From NCBI GenBank assembly GCA_009760855.2, contig WPIO01000003.1:1281001-1345000 (forward strand): DNA of 64,000 bases, read 5' to 3'. Source of the stretch: Cristatella mucedo. Lineage: Eukaryota > Bryozoa > Phylactolaemata > Cristatellidae. Below, piece after piece: positions 17,888 through 30,763 of this stretch (position 1 is its first letter; every line of letters begins with the position of its first letter). The notes beneath the pieces were generated by a model. That model searched no databases and was not told the DNA's origin. It saw only the letters and a program-made list of their open reading frames with translations. The position numbers and the translations under genes are program-made.

Positions 17888-17912
17888 GTGATCACGTGAT
17901 TGGACACGTGAT
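17884..17912. promoter_or_regulatory. cluster of three CACGTG E-boxes
   Basis: CACGTG occurs three times in about 29 bp (GACACGTGATCACGTGATTG, then ACACGTGATC), beside a CpG-rich stretch to about 18130 that includes a GCCAATCA motif near 18110. E-boxes bind bHLH-ZIP factors of the USF/MITF/Max type. No gene start is assigned here. Confidence 0.35.
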
Positions 17913-18454
17913 CGGCGCGCGGTCGTTGGTTCTCAGGCTGCTCAGGCCGTTAAAGGCCAAGGGTGCTTCGCTCTCGACGATCGCTCACGATGCCTGAAGG
18001 CCTCGATGGCGGTAGCAAACTCGACCTCACTCACACCTCGCGCCTAGCGTGGCCCACTTCCGCCTGACCTGATCCCATCTTTGACCCAACTGTGTGGGTC
18101 ATCGGCTCAGCCAATCAGCCCGCACGCGACTGGGTCCGAGAGCTTTGGAGTATGAGTAATCCGAAATCTGTATATTATACTTGCGTAATTAATTTTGAGG
18201 CTTGCTGTATATCTTGTACTTATAAAAACCTGTATTATATAGGTTCTGTACATACAAGACAACAATCACGGACCGGTGCAAAAATACGCAGCCATTTTTC
18301 AGAAATTACCTGGGAGTATGCTACGAGAACGTGCAGTCACAACGCAATTTTGGATCGAGTGTGCTCACTAAGCTTTGCTGTCCTAGGCTCTCGCGTTCAA
18401 GTGTACACGTATGCTGCAAGCGTCATTATGGCCGGCTCTTACGTATCCATATGG

Positions 18455-18595
18455 TGGTTTGGTCTAGCGGTTAACGTGCTCGCCTCGACCAAGGTCTGAC
18501 TGAGGTCGTGGGCTCGAGCCCCGAGGCATATGTGAAGCGCCTGAATAGTGATCAAGTTCTCTTGAGGCGCTATATAAATGAATTATATTTTTAAT
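18455..18595 (+). mobile_element. SINE-A copy
   Basis: Complete: GTGGTTTGGTCTAGCGGTTA head, box B GGCTCGAGCCCC, GAAGCGCCTGAATAGTGATC tail, ending ATAAATGAATTATA. Confidence 0.9.
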
Positions 18596-18599
18596 ATAT

Positions 18600-19155
18600 A
18601 TTTCCATATCTACAACGAGTTTTCCATGTCGTTACATGTCTTGAGGAAAATTGTAGCTAAATGTGCCGGTTGGGGCGGCAACTAACCAGGACATATTGAG
18701 TTCTAAAGACGTCTTACAGCATAAAGTAATATCCATATTCCATGAACGTCTCGAAGTTAATTGTGGCAGCGAATAGAGGTATTCCAGCTGGAAAATTATG
18801 CAGAGCCATGCCTAAGAGGATAGTAGACGCGGACAACAGGTTAATTGAAACTCACAAAGTAAAGGGTCATACGACTATTTATCTTGCTATTTAAGAGATA
18901 ATATGTGATAGAAATAATCGTATCACTTCCCACACAATTTTCTCAGTCAGATGAGCATTCCCTGGTGTGCTTTTGCTGCGTGCGCTCTGATTTTGGAGGT
19001 CATAAGCGATTGACATGCTTGCATTTCGGTGGACGCGACTTTCATTGCCTGGAAAGATATCGCGTTAATATAATACTAAAACAGCCAGTGAATTATTAAC
19101 GACACTATAGTTTTCGCCAGCAGTGGTAGATTGGTAGGCAGGATATTTTATAGCG
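18600..19155. other. unassigned stretch
   Basis: No gene or repeat family recognised. Confidence 0.4.
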
Positions 19156-19159
19156 TGCT

Positions 19160-19328
19160 GTGGCTTTGGCTAGATAATTCAGGAGCTAAGGTGCTCACTC
19201 TTCATGACCGAGTTCGTAGGTTCGAACAATGTAGTGGGCGATCCTTTATTTGCAATTGCAAGCGGTCGTGATAGCTACTAATGCTCTTCTGCCGCTATTC
19301 AAATGAGACTGTTAAATCACTTAACATT
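19160..19328 (+). mobile_element. SINE-B copy
   Basis: Diverged head, box B GGTTCGAACAA (mutated), body GGGCGATCCTTTATT, end GAGACTGTTAAATCAC. Confidence 0.75.
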
Positions 19329-19649
19329 TTTTCTCATTGCTTGCCTAAAAAACGCCGGGTGAGTATTGTGAGACCAAGTAGTTTTCTGTTCTGCCAACGC
19401 GGATTTGCTCAAGCTATAAGGCCTTTTACTGTGTGGCAGTACCTCCGTAGACCACGATGTAATCTACCGTGATGGAATATTTCGAGATCTGTTGACAATG
19501 TGAGCACTTTTATAACGTACCTCCTCAATCAGCTGTAAGGGCGCACTTTGGCGGTTGTACGATCTATTTTCGTCACGCTCATCCGAAGTCGGCCTCGTTT
19601 GATCAATTTAACTTGAGCTTAGGTAAGCCAGAAGCAGATCAGAGGCTTT

Positions 19650-20785
19650 GCTGCATACTTCCATGATAATGCAGTCGCTAATTACTGTCAATTTTTTTCG
19701 GCATAACTGTAAACACAGCCCAGTCTTATGGACAACCCAACGTCACGAAGAGAGATTCTGGTCGGTTTTTGATGGAGTAGGGTGTGTTGTGGTTTCACCC
19801 CCATAAATTATTTTAGTCTACTGCAGTACATTGCATTAGAATGCTCAAGCTAAATTTCTTGAAATATTTTTCGGTAAACTTTAAAATGAGTCCAGAGCAA
19901 AGTGCATTCACAATTTTGCAATCGCTAGTCCGGTTACTGAGAATCTTTTGATGGTTTCGTGCTGATTAAATGTGATTTGCTTTTAAGTAATGGCCCGTAT
20001 CAGTGCAGCTCATTTAACAGACAAAGAGAATCCCCGAAGCCTTCAAATTAGAAAATCGCTGCTTCGCACAGCCAATGTCTGGTCGATTAGAGTTGCATTG
20101 TATCGGATTCGGGCATTGGCTCTAGCCACTACTGTCAATCGTCCTGCATTGCCCGATATTGTACGCAAACAATGGTTCACACTTATACGGGTGTTCTTTA
20201 AACACCGTAAAATGTTTGTAACCAGTCAGAATTGGAGCTTCTTTTAGTAAATTTCTGGTCAATTTGTGACGGATTACAGTAATATTCTTGGCAATTTCTG
20301 TCGATCGCAGTGCATTGCTCGACAGTCAATGCACACAATGGGTTGATAACTTATAATTTCAATTTAATAACGATTGAAAAAGATTTCTGCAATGAGAACT
20401 GGAGCTTTTCGCAGCCGATTTCTAGTCGATTAGCTGTGGCTTGTTGAGCATTGTGGACTTCGTCCGGGCCATTGCAGTCAATTGCAAGGCAGGGTCTGAG
20501 AATGAACGTTCACGGTAGAATTTCTCGGGTTCAGCTTAAACTGAATATACAGCAGCAACTAATCTAAATTGGAGCTTCGCCCAGCCACTTTTTTGTCAAT
20601 TTGCAACGGGTCATACTGGATTTTTATACTTGGCTGAGTATTTGCTGTTGACTGTGGTGTGAAAATTTTTGCATTCAATTAAAAAAACAGCAAGCGGTTT
20701 TGTGCGATGAGAATTCGGGCTTAGCCCAGCTAACTTCTTGTCTATTTGCACAGCATGACTGTAGTGGATTGTACCTTTGCTATGA
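19650..20785 (+). repeat. degenerate ~170-190 bp satellite, plus arm part 1
   Basis: Repeating blocks near 20060, 20228, 20395, 20563 and 20700 share GAGCTTCGCCCAGCC, a TTTCTxGTCxATT block and CGGGCCATTGCAGTCAATTG. Individual units are heavily diverged. The array is cut by a LINE-A insertion at about 20790. Confidence 0.55.
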
Positions 20786-20789
20786 TCCC

Positions 20790-21871
20790 TCCCAGCCTTC
20801 GAGCACCTCAAATTCTCTAAACTCACTAGCTGCATGCATTGATGACATCCGCACATAGATGGCAGCAAATTTTCTAAAACTTAACGATGATAAAACTAAC
20901 TTACTAGTTATGGGCAAACCCAGTGTGATCCAGAGATTGGAAAGGCTGACTCTCAAAATTGGCTCTGCCAGCATATCTCCAGTTGAATCAGCTCGAAATC
21001 TACGTGTCATATTCCAAAGCGACCTCTCGTTAGACGACCATATCAGCTCCACAGTCAAATCCGCCTATTTTCAGCTTCATAACATTGCTAAAATTCGGGC
21101 TTGTTTGGATAAGGATATCACGTCCAAGTTGGTCCATGCATTCGTGAAATCCCGTCTCGACTTCTGCAACTCACTGCTTCTGCAACTCACTGCTTACTGG
21201 CCTACCAGCATGTTCGATCAGGCGAATGCAGCTGGTGCAAAACTCTGCAGCTAGGCTTGTCTGTCGTGAGCGTCGCAGTTGCCACATTACTCCACTTCTC
21301 GCCGACCTGCACTGGCTACCAGTCAAGCAACGGATTGATTTCAAGGTTTTGTCGCTCACTTTTAGGTCCCTTCAGTCTATGGCTCCAGCCTATCTCTCAG
21401 ATATACTACCCCATCAGGCCAAGCATCGTACCACCTGCTTTTCGGAATCCAACAGTCTACAAATACTTCGTACAAACCTTAAATCCTTTGGAGACCGTGC
21501 ATTTAGTTCATATGCTCCCAAAGCCTGGAACCCCCTACCGACCTGCGTCAGAACATCCCCTGACCTGACCACATTTAAAAGGAACCTAAAAACACACCTA
21601 TTTAGGACAGCATTTAGTGGGTCCCTGTGATTCGTCGTTGATGTGCTTATGCGTGCTGACACTGTGCATGCTGCCACTAACCACATTTGCATGCTGACCC
21701 TGTGCATGTCACCCCTAACCATATTATTCATTTCGTTTGTTTTTTCAAGCATGATTTTACTTACCATTCAATTGCATTTCACTTTACAGCAAATGTAAAG
21801 CGCCTAGAGAGAGATTAAGTTCTCTGAGGGCGCTTTATCAAGTGAATTATTATTATTATTATTATTATTAT
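20790..21871 (+). mobile_element. LINE-A 3' half inserted in satellite
   Basis: Frames cover MAANFLKLNDDKTNLLVMGK through the RT C-terminus (RAFSSYAPKAWNPLPTCVRT, ending TAFSGSL) and the 3' UTR with TAAAGCGCCTAGAGAGAGAT and (ATT)n at 21847-21871. A direct duplication of CTGCAACTCACTGCTT at about 21165-21200 shifts the frame. Confidence 0.92.
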
Positions 21872-21874
21872 TTC

Positions 21875-23130
21875 GGCTTTGACCCGAGCCATTGCAGTCA
21901 TCGTCATGCATTGCCCGAAATTGTAGCAATGGGTTAAAGTAATTGTTTAGCACTTTGAACACAGTGCTCTGTAATTTACATTCAAATTGGAGCACTGAGA
22001 CTCCAATTTATGGGCATTTTTGTGAATTGCGTCAGCGCATTGCGGTTTTGTTCCGGGCCATTACGGCCGAGTACAGTGCATCGCATTAGGACGCCCGGAA
22101 GTAATTGTGGTGAAATTGTGTGAGTAAACTATAAGCGAAAACTAGTGTAACATGCAATTAAAATTAGAGCTTCTAGTGTACGATTTCTTGTCGTCTGCTG
22201 GCGGATTGCAGCAGATTGCGTTTGATTGGAGTTTTGGACCGGCCGTTGCAGCCGAATGCAGTACATCGTCTGACAAAGTGCATGCGCAACAGCACGTAAT
22301 TGAGAGGGTGATCCTTCAACTGAGCCTAGTAGTATATGCAATTCAAATTGGAGCTGCGCGTTAACAAAACCGGGACGATTTGAAGTGGATCCGAGTGGAT
22401 TGCGGTATTTGCTCCGGCCATTTCAAGCGAGTGTTGTGGTTTTGCCAGAGACGGCACATCTACGATGGCTTGACTTTATTAGGGTGCGCACTTAATGCAG
22501 TGCGCTATGATCTGCAATACAAATTGGTGTTTCGTGCAAACTATTTATGGGAATTTTGTGGCGGATTGAAGTGAATTGCGGTGTTTCCCCGTATTTGCCG
22601 TTGCAGTCAATTACAGCGCATTGCACGAGAACTTCCAAGCTAATTCTCTCGAACTTTGTGAATATACTTGAAATATATTATACTTAAATAGTTTACTGAC
22701 ATATAAAATAAAATAAATTCTCTCGCTTTGGGGTAAAATATAGTGGATTGGGGTTTGCCCGCACCGCTGCGATCGATTGTCTGAGAACGTGCACGCGAAA
22801 TGGCAAGAAATTTTGTGGGCACATCGCTTGAAAGGTAGGGTTGTGTTGTATGCATGCAATTTAATGTGGAACTTCGCCCATCCGATTTCTTGTGAATTTT
22901 AAGTTGGAGTAAAGTGAATTGAGATACAATTTAGCGTCTTTGTAACAGAAGCTTGCCGCTACGGTGACATCTTAGCAGCTTATTTGCATGAGAACGCGTG
23001 AGAAATATGGTGAGTACATTAAATTGACGGGGTGTGCTACAATATTCACTTGAAATTGAAGCATCGCTATACCTTTTTCCGGCTGATTTCTAGCTCAATA
23101 AGATTGTGGATTGTGGTAATTAGTCGAGCC
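21875..23130 (+). repeat. degenerate satellite, plus arm part 2
   Basis: Continues the array after the LINE-A insertion, with AATTGGAGC-like starts near 21985, 22152, 22338, 22522, 22860 and 23045 (period about 170-190 bp) and ATTGCAGT/GCATTGC motifs between them. Confidence 0.55.
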
Positions 23131-23199
23131 CAAGTCGTCACACGTGGCCGGTTTTCAGAGTTGTTTCACATAACGGATGTCGAGGCATATTTTAGGGCC

Positions 23200-23352
23200 A
23201 CGATGGCACCGAAGTAAGGTGCGCGGTCCTCACGACGGAGGCAGTGGGTTTGAATCGTGCAGTAGGCAACCCTTTATTGTTAACTGCAAGCGGTGATGAT
23301 AGCCGTTGAGGCTCTAAACAATTGAGGCTGTTTAATCAGCTAATATTTTTTT
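23200..23352 (+). mobile_element. SINE-B copy
   Basis: GATGGCACCGAAGTAAGGTG head, B-box GGTTTGAATCG, body slightly deleted before GAGGCTGTTTAATCAGC. Confidence 0.78.
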
Positions 23353-23491
23353 TATCCTCAATAAACGTCTGTCTCCAGATGGTCCATTATCCCTGTCCTC
23401 ATGGGCAACAATCCATCTCTGTCGCCTGCTGTCTAACACGGAGGCTTGGCCTCTCGATCAAGCGCACTGGCTATTTCGGGGAAGTGTACCC

Positions 23492-23662
23492 CTACACTAG
23501 GTAAGGCGGTTGCTTTCACGACCTCGGTCCCGAGGTCGTGGGTTCAATTCCTGCGGTGGGCGATTCTCTATCGCCACTGCAAGCGGCGGGGATAGCCGTA
23601 AAGGCTCTTCTGTCGCTATACAAAAAGAGGCTGCTTAATCAGCTAGGATTTTTACGTACGCA
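23492..23662 (+). mobile_element. SINE-B copy
   Basis: Well kept: CACTAGGTAAGGCGGTTGC, hairpin CACGACCTCGG/CCGAGGTCGTG, GGTTCAATTCC, end CTGCTTAATCAGCTAGGATT. Confidence 0.9.
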
Positions 23663-23779
23663 CACATGCGCTCACTCCACGCTGCCGTCGAATGGAACAG
23701 AAAATAACTCGTACTTTATTAACTGCAAGGGTTGGACAATAGCAACTCAACAGCTGAGCTCGAAAGCTGTGGCTATCAA

Positions 23780-24110
23780 CTAGTGACGCAGCGCGAGACG
23801 GAGGCTTGAGTTGTGTCACTAGTCGATCGAGTCGCAGGCTGCTTCTCTAGCCCGCATCTTAGTAGTACACGACCTTGCTATTGTCGCGACGGCTTAAGGG
23901 ATTAGCTCGAAGCGCGCCCCGGTCTGTCTGTCTGGGCTGCCATCCTCTCGCTCGCCGCTCAGCTGACACTGACAGATCTGGTCTGAAGTTTGGCTCATGT
24001 TGCGCTCCGAGAGCTGCGCTGCCTAACATGTCTACTAGGGCCGCCGCTCAGTCTGCGGCGGCTGGCTCGTACGCTCTGCCTCGGGTCTACGGGGACAGCG
24101 GCATTAAATA
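23780..24110 (+). other. CpG-rich block, possible 5' exon
   Basis: A GC-rich island just before the neuralized gene. An ATG at 24028 opens an Ala-rich frame (MSTRAAAQSAAAGSYALPRV). It could be a first exon or UTR of that gene, but no donor is compelling and nothing ties it to the NHR exons. Confidence 0.2.
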
Positions 24111-24972
24111 TTTTTTTTAAAGTAACAATTCTTCAGCTATGGCTAAAAGAATATCTACACGATTAAGTTATACACAAATAATTTATATTCAGAGAGTGTC
24201 ACGACATCCTGTGCTTTTGCCCCGACTGCGCCAACGCGTGATACATGGAGCGACCTTGACCTAGGGAGGGTTAGGAAGTTTCCCTAATGCTGTGGCTGCA
24301 CGGTGTTCCTGTAAATTGCGGTTATCTGAGGATTGCTGTCGATTTAAATGAAATTCTAAAGGATGGGAAATAGCAAAAGCAGTGAAGGTTAGTCGCTTCG
24401 TCGTGGACCAAGTTGATGTGTGGCATTTTCAGAAGAATATCTGATGAAATTCGGTCTCAGCTAGCGTCTTTCGCTTTGCCGTCTTCGTCTCTGAACTAGT
24501 ATGTACAGTTTAAGTTGCCCCGAACGGTCATGCCAAGTACTCTGGTCCCGCCTGGCAGCGTCATAGAACTCGCTGCATCCTTGTAATTCAAGGAGACCCA
24601 AACTCACGGGACTTACGGGTCGCAGGGTTTGAGCACCTGACCTCCAAGAGTCTTGATGATGTTTTATCCGTAGGCACAGCCCATATCTGACTTTAATCTA
24701 TTTTCGTTGCCTAAAGACGGCTTGCAGTTTCCAGTTGTATGTAGATCCACCGTGGCCAGTACGACGGCTCGCACCGCCCCCTCTTACTTGTACTCTTACC
24801 GCCGCACCTTACGCACGGGGTCGATTAAAGCCTTGTTTATATGTAGCAATTTATAATTCGAGACACCACTTTGGGAGAAAGCTTCGTTTAATGTCGGTAT
24901 TTTAGCACCAGAAACTGTTGATTGTCTTGATATCTGAATAATCATACTCATAGGTGTCTACTTTTCATGGAC

Positions 24973-25590
24973 CGAGCACGCAGCGTCTCCAAGCACGCAG
25001 CGTCTCCGAGCAGGGCTGCCACGCCACACCACTTCTCGCCGACCTGCACTGGCTCCGAGTCAAGAAACGGATTGAATTCAAGGTTTTTTCGCTCCCTTTT
25101 AGGTCATCACTTCATTCTTTGGCTCCAGCCTATCTCTCAGATCTACTCCCCCACCAGGCCAAGCATTATACCACTGGCTTTTCGGAATCCAACAGTTTAC
25201 CAATACCTCGTACAAACCTCAAATCCTTTGGAGACCGTGCATTTAGTTCGTATGCTCCCAAAGCCTGGAACTAACTCCCGATTTGCATCACAGCATCCCC
25301 TGGCTTGACCACATTTAAAAAGAAATTAAAAACGCACCTATTTAGGACAGCATTTAGTGGGTCCCTGCTTATGCGTGCTGACACTGTTGCATGCTGCCAC
25401 TAACCACATTTGCATGCTGACCCTGTGCATGTCACCCCTAACCATGTTATTCATGTTGTTTATCGAGCATGCCATTACTCACCGTTCAATCGCGTTTCCC
25501 TTTGCAGCAGATGTAAAGCGCCTAGAAAGAGATTTGAGTTCTCCGAGGGCGCTTTATCAAGTGTATTAAGAATAATAATAATAATAATAA
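24973..25590 (+). mobile_element. LINE-A 3' end
   Basis: 5'-truncated copy: HATPLLADLHWLRVKKRIEF through RAFSSYAPKAWN, 3' UTR, TAAAGCGCCTAGAAAGAGAT, then an (AAT)n end near 25567-25590. The 17-bp segment AGCACGCAGCGTCTCC occurs twice at its 5' edge. It ends about 60 bp before the first NHR exon. Confidence 0.88.
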
Positions 25591-25649
25591 TACTATTATA
25601 GCTTTCTTCGATGTCCTAATGTGTTTGCCCCATTTATCTGTAATCGCAG

Positions 25650-26176
25650 CTTATCCGATTCCTTATTTCGTTGTCTAGAGAGCTCCACTGTCGGCGAGAA
25701 AGCCGTCGACGAGGAGCTATTATTTCATTCCACGTGCAGCGAAAACATTGCTCTGGAAGCAGGAGGGAAAGTAGCCATACGAAAAGAAAGCTTCTGTAAA
25801 GGGATATGCTTCAGTAGGCGACCTGTACGAATAAACGAGAAGGTTTGCTTACAGATTGTCAGCTTGTCAACAAATTGGAGTGGTTTCCTGCGAATTGGAT
25901 TTACCTCGCACGACCCTGGAAAAATGGACCCGAGGCTGCTACCTCGTTATGCCTGCCCCGACCTCGTCAATCAACCAGGCTACTGGGCTAAGGCTCTGCC
26001 TGAGCTATTTTCTGCCGTCAACAATGTAATAAGCTACTACGTGGCAGCTGGCGGACATGTTCACCTGCTCTTCAATCAGGAGAGCTTTGGCATCTTCTTT
26101 GATGGAGTTGACACGAACAAAGACTTGTGGGCTATGGTGGACATCTATGGCAAATGCACAGGAGTAGAAATTATTG
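25650..26176 (+). CDS. neur: neuralized exon with NHR1
   Basis: Donor gtgagt after ATTATTG (phase 1). The acceptor is either cgcag at about 25649 or tctag at about 25679. NHR1 begins at ELLFHST (about 25714) and shows NWSGFLRIGFTSHDP, RYACPDLVNQPGYWAKALPE, a GGHVHLLFN turn and DLWAMVDIYGKCTGVEII. All are NHR landmarks with spacing like fly NHR1. Confidence 0.9.
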
Positions 26177-29100
26177 GTGAGTAGGCATTCCTAGTAATGT
26201 AGGCGTTTTGATTGTTTACAATACTTAGATGTGCTAATCGTCTGATTACGTGCTTGTGTGAGCGATACTGAATGTGCTAATGACATTACGCCAAGCTCGT
26301 AGGCAAACTGTGTTAGACTGCCTCGCATGATAAGTAATCAACGGCAAGGTTGCAGCCATCGAAGTTGACTAATGGCCCATAGCATCACGGCTCTGCACTA
26401 CCTTAAAACATTAATGGCATTGGATGACCCAATTGTTGTCCCTGGCTCGTAAGTGCTATTTACTGTTTGCTCGCTTCTGTCTCAGAAGCAGAGAAAATGA
26501 ACATTATTCTCCAAAAACCTTACTTTTGTGACTAGTAGGTAAGTGATTAACTAGAAATGTAAGTATTGTTAATAAGGAAACTGACAAATCCGTAAATTAT
26601 GGTTTTCATTTAGTCAGAAAGAATAGCAAATGAATCAAAATAAGTATTTATTCACCCTGAAGTCATATGGAAATGAACACTCAAAATGGTTAATAAATTA
26701 GTAGGTGTTCTAGATTTGTGGCTATGCTGCAGATCGCTTTTTCGAAGGCACCCAAGGCACATTCCCCAATGATTTGATCGTTATCTATCCTTGGTAGTGG
26801 CATTAAAAGTCATGTAAATCCTAATGAAAGTGCTAGGTACTAGGTAAGGAGGTTGTCGTGGGTTCGAGTCCTGTGGTGGGCGATCCTTTATCCCCACTGC
26901 AAGCGGCGGTGATAGCCGTAAAGGCTCTTCTGTCGCTATGCAAAAGAGGCTGCTAAATCAGCTAGTATTTTAATTAGTATTGCTCGTCTGAGTAAGCTGT
27001 CGTGTTCCCTTTGAATTTGTTAAGGCGAGCATAAGGCACTTTGTAAGAAGCATTCTGCATCCCATTTTGGCATAGTAGTGTCAGTGAGAGCCTGTACCGG
27101 TTGCTGCTGCTCATGCCGTTTTCAGTGTTGTCATCCCCCAGAGAGTCAAGTGAAAGCCGATGCAGCGAAGCTGCTCCAACGAAGCCGCTTTCTCCGTCTG
27201 GACCTCCGTCGGTTCAGCTTCCTCTTGACGAGTTCTTCGCACTTCTTACCCAGTATTTATCTTACCCAGTGTTTAAGGCACTTGCATCGGCCAAGGTCAA
27301 GGTTAATGTATTTGATGATCTAGGTCGTGGGCTCTAGCCCAGAGGCATATATGAAGGGCCTGAATGGAGATAAGTTCTCTTAGGGTGTTATATATTTAAA
27401 GAATTATATTTATATTTATTTATTTTATTCATCTGTGGTCTAGACGAACATACCAGCTTTGGTCGATGCATCTGCTGTGGAAAGACATATAATGAATAAT
27501 AATAATACATGTTTATTGCGCCCAAAGAGAACTTAAAAAATCTCTTTCTAGGCACTTTACATTTACTGTAAAGGAAGCATGATCACATTGGTGGTACTTA
27601 AAAGCTGTTGACAGCCGAGAAAATTTGCTTGATGAGGTCGAACTTGATGTGCAGTGGTAGATGGAGCGCGAGTGCCTTACGAGGGTCTACCAGCAGTTCC
27701 CACTTGATGTTGTTCTTCGCAGCAGATAACTCGGTCTGCTGTAGCTACAGTTCATTTTGTGACAGTACACGTCAGTGTCCCGACTATCTCATTGGCAAAG
27801 AAGACAGGGGAAATTGGTGAAACCACCTTTGGTGGCCCATCTGTGGTGACCGTTTTTGAAGTCTTCAGTGATCTCCCAGCCATTGTCGCCATACTTAAAG
27901 GCACTCAAGAACATCTTGATCCATCTTGTTGTAGCCCTCTTCGAGGTGCAAAGTTGCATCACAGGGAGAGTGTGTGTATGTGTTTATTTTGTGAAGTAGG
28001 ATAACTTTGAGACTCGTGGATGAACTTTCTATGAATAAGTGCCATTCGCTCGGGTTACACGGACTCCCATAGCCTCAAATATACTGAGCATATTGTTGCA
28101 GAAGCATTGCTCACCACGTGGACTGCAGAAATTTGAAACTTGGTTGGTAAAGCTGTCTCTGATCTGCAGCTTTCACGCTGTCATCCCAAAAGTTCCACTC
28201 CTTAATCGTGGATGTCAGCAGCTCAGCATTGAGCTTTGTTAGACCAAAGTCTCTGATCGGATCGCTGAAGTCTTTCTGGTTTTTGTTAGTATGGCTTTCT
28301 CTCCTTGGCCGCATCTGTGAAATGGGAATCTAGATCTGCAATATCTTTCTCTCTGTCTGACTAGCTCTTCTCTTCTCAAAATGGCTGATCTTTCTGTGAA
28401 GGAGTGGGGCAGCTCAGGGTAATGTGGTACCAGCGCTATGTATGAAGGAATGTGTGTGGATAGATGATGGATGAGGAGGCGTGCTCAGTGCCAGTCGATG
28501 TTCGGAAGGATCCACCGTGCAGAAGTAGCAGTTGCTGGAGTGGTCAATCGGTTCTTGCCATTGTCTTGGTATAGTAAACTTCACGGCTCTCGTTTCTCCC
28601 TTGTATCTGTTAACATGCCAAAATTATGTCAAAAGAAATTAATTGTTGTTCACATGCTAAGGAGAAATTCCATCTAGCGAGCAGCAGCGGGTCACCTTAC
28701 CTTTGCAGCGTTTGCATGCAGTGTTTGCTCGCTTGTGAAATGAGGTGCAAAGGGCAAATCTCTTGATCCCAGACAGGCTTATACTAATAATAATAATAAT
28801 GCACTTGATTAAGCACCCTCAGAGAACTCAATCTCTTTCTAGGCGCTTTACATTTGCTGCAAATGGAAACGCGATTGAATGGTGAGTAACACCATGCTTG
28901 ATAAACAACATGAATAACATGGTTAGGGGTGACATGCACTGGATCAGCATGCAAATGTGGTTAGTGGCAGCATGCACAGTGTCAGCACGCATAAGCACAT
29001 GAAGGACGAATCACAGGGGCCTCAATAAGAAAATGACGAATCACAGGGACCCACTAAATGCTGTCCTAAATAGGTGTGTCTTTAAGTTCTTTTTAAATGT

Positions 29101-30719
29101 GGTCAAGTCAGGGGGATATTCTGACGCAAGTCGGGACGGAGTTCCGGGCTTTGGGAGCATACGAACTAAATGCACGGTCTCCAAAGGATTTAAGGTTTGT
29201 ACGAGGTATTGGTAGGCTGTTGGATTGCGAAAATCAGGTGGTATGATGCTTGGCCTGATGGGGCAGTAGATCTGAGAAATAGGCTGGAGCCAAAGAATGA
29301 AGTGACCTAAAAGGGAGGCTTGCCGAAGGATGATTTGTCGACCTCGAACATCTTAACGTATTCTTTCGTGGAGTACTTTTTTGCTCTTCTCTTGATAAAT
29401 TGCTTACACACGTAGAACGTTGAACACGTAGCTAAGTGCACCTACTGGATTGCAAGCAACCAATTCATTACAGGTCAATCAAATATGGCGATGCACTATT
29501 CTCCTAGTCTGCAATAGCATTCATTAAATATTTCATTTAAGGCACCTGTACTGGTACACTTCTGTGAATACTACTGTGAATACTACTGTAGCTCCATGCC
29601 GGCATAGCCCTCACCAATTCGAGTAGCAGCACAATGCATGCTGAATGTGTGTACCTGACGTCAGTCAGCAGTACCTGTCAGCCTAACCATACATCACAGC
29701 AAAATCGGGCGACTTTAATTTTTTTAATTCATTTGTATAGCACCCCAATAGAACTAAATCTCTATTCAGGCGCTTTACATATGCCTCGGGGCTCGAGCCC
29801 ACGACCTCAGCCAGGCCTTGGTCGGGCGAGCGCCTTAACCGCTGGACTAAACCGGCTCGGCGATCATTCTCATGACCATACAAGCAATGTTTTGTGGAAC
29901 AACTGCTATTTTCTATTCATCTGGCATAAAGGATTTTGAAAACACACGTTGTACCTAAGGACTAAACATGACAGCTAGCATTCAATATGCGGAGCTGGTT
30001 TGGTCTAGCGGTTAAGGTGCTCGCCCCTGCCAATGTCTGACTGAGGTCGTGGGCTCGAGCCCCGAGGCACATGTGAAGCGCCTGAATAGAGATTAATTTC
30101 TCTTGGGGCGCTATATAAATGAATTATATATATATATATATATATATGATGACGTGCTTGGGTAATTTGAATTGTGATACTGAGCCTGGTATCACATTTG
30201 CTCTCCAGTAATTTTGCTTTTTCCATTCGATTGCAATTTGACTAGGTAGTCCAAAAATGCCACCAAAGATACCACCCTCCATTCACCATGTATTATGTGT
30301 ACACATTAGGTAAAGTTTCAGAACCTGTTCTTCTAGTATTTGGGAACTGACTTGAAGGATTGGATTACAGCGATTACCGATTTGCTTAAGGTTGAACTCT
30401 TAAAGCCGGCCAGGTCCCTTACTTGCAAAGTTCGATGGTAATCAGAACTGCTTGTCTGCCCACTGGGTATTGCAACATGGCGAAGTCCGAGTCCGGCCAG
30501 GATAGTTACCACCACTCAGGACACGGTAACGTTCAGTGCACTAGTTTAACCACTGCTATGCCCAGAGACAGAATCATTGCAGCAGAGGTCGCAAGTTTAG
30601 CAGTTTGGCCGCTGGTGGCTTTCGTCCAGTAATCGTCCAGATTGAGAAAGAGTTGTACGACAGTTGACAGGGAGCTGAGGTGTTAGCTGCAGCTGACTTG
30701 CGATCGTGCCGGGCGGTAG

Positions 30720-30763
<44 letters not shown>

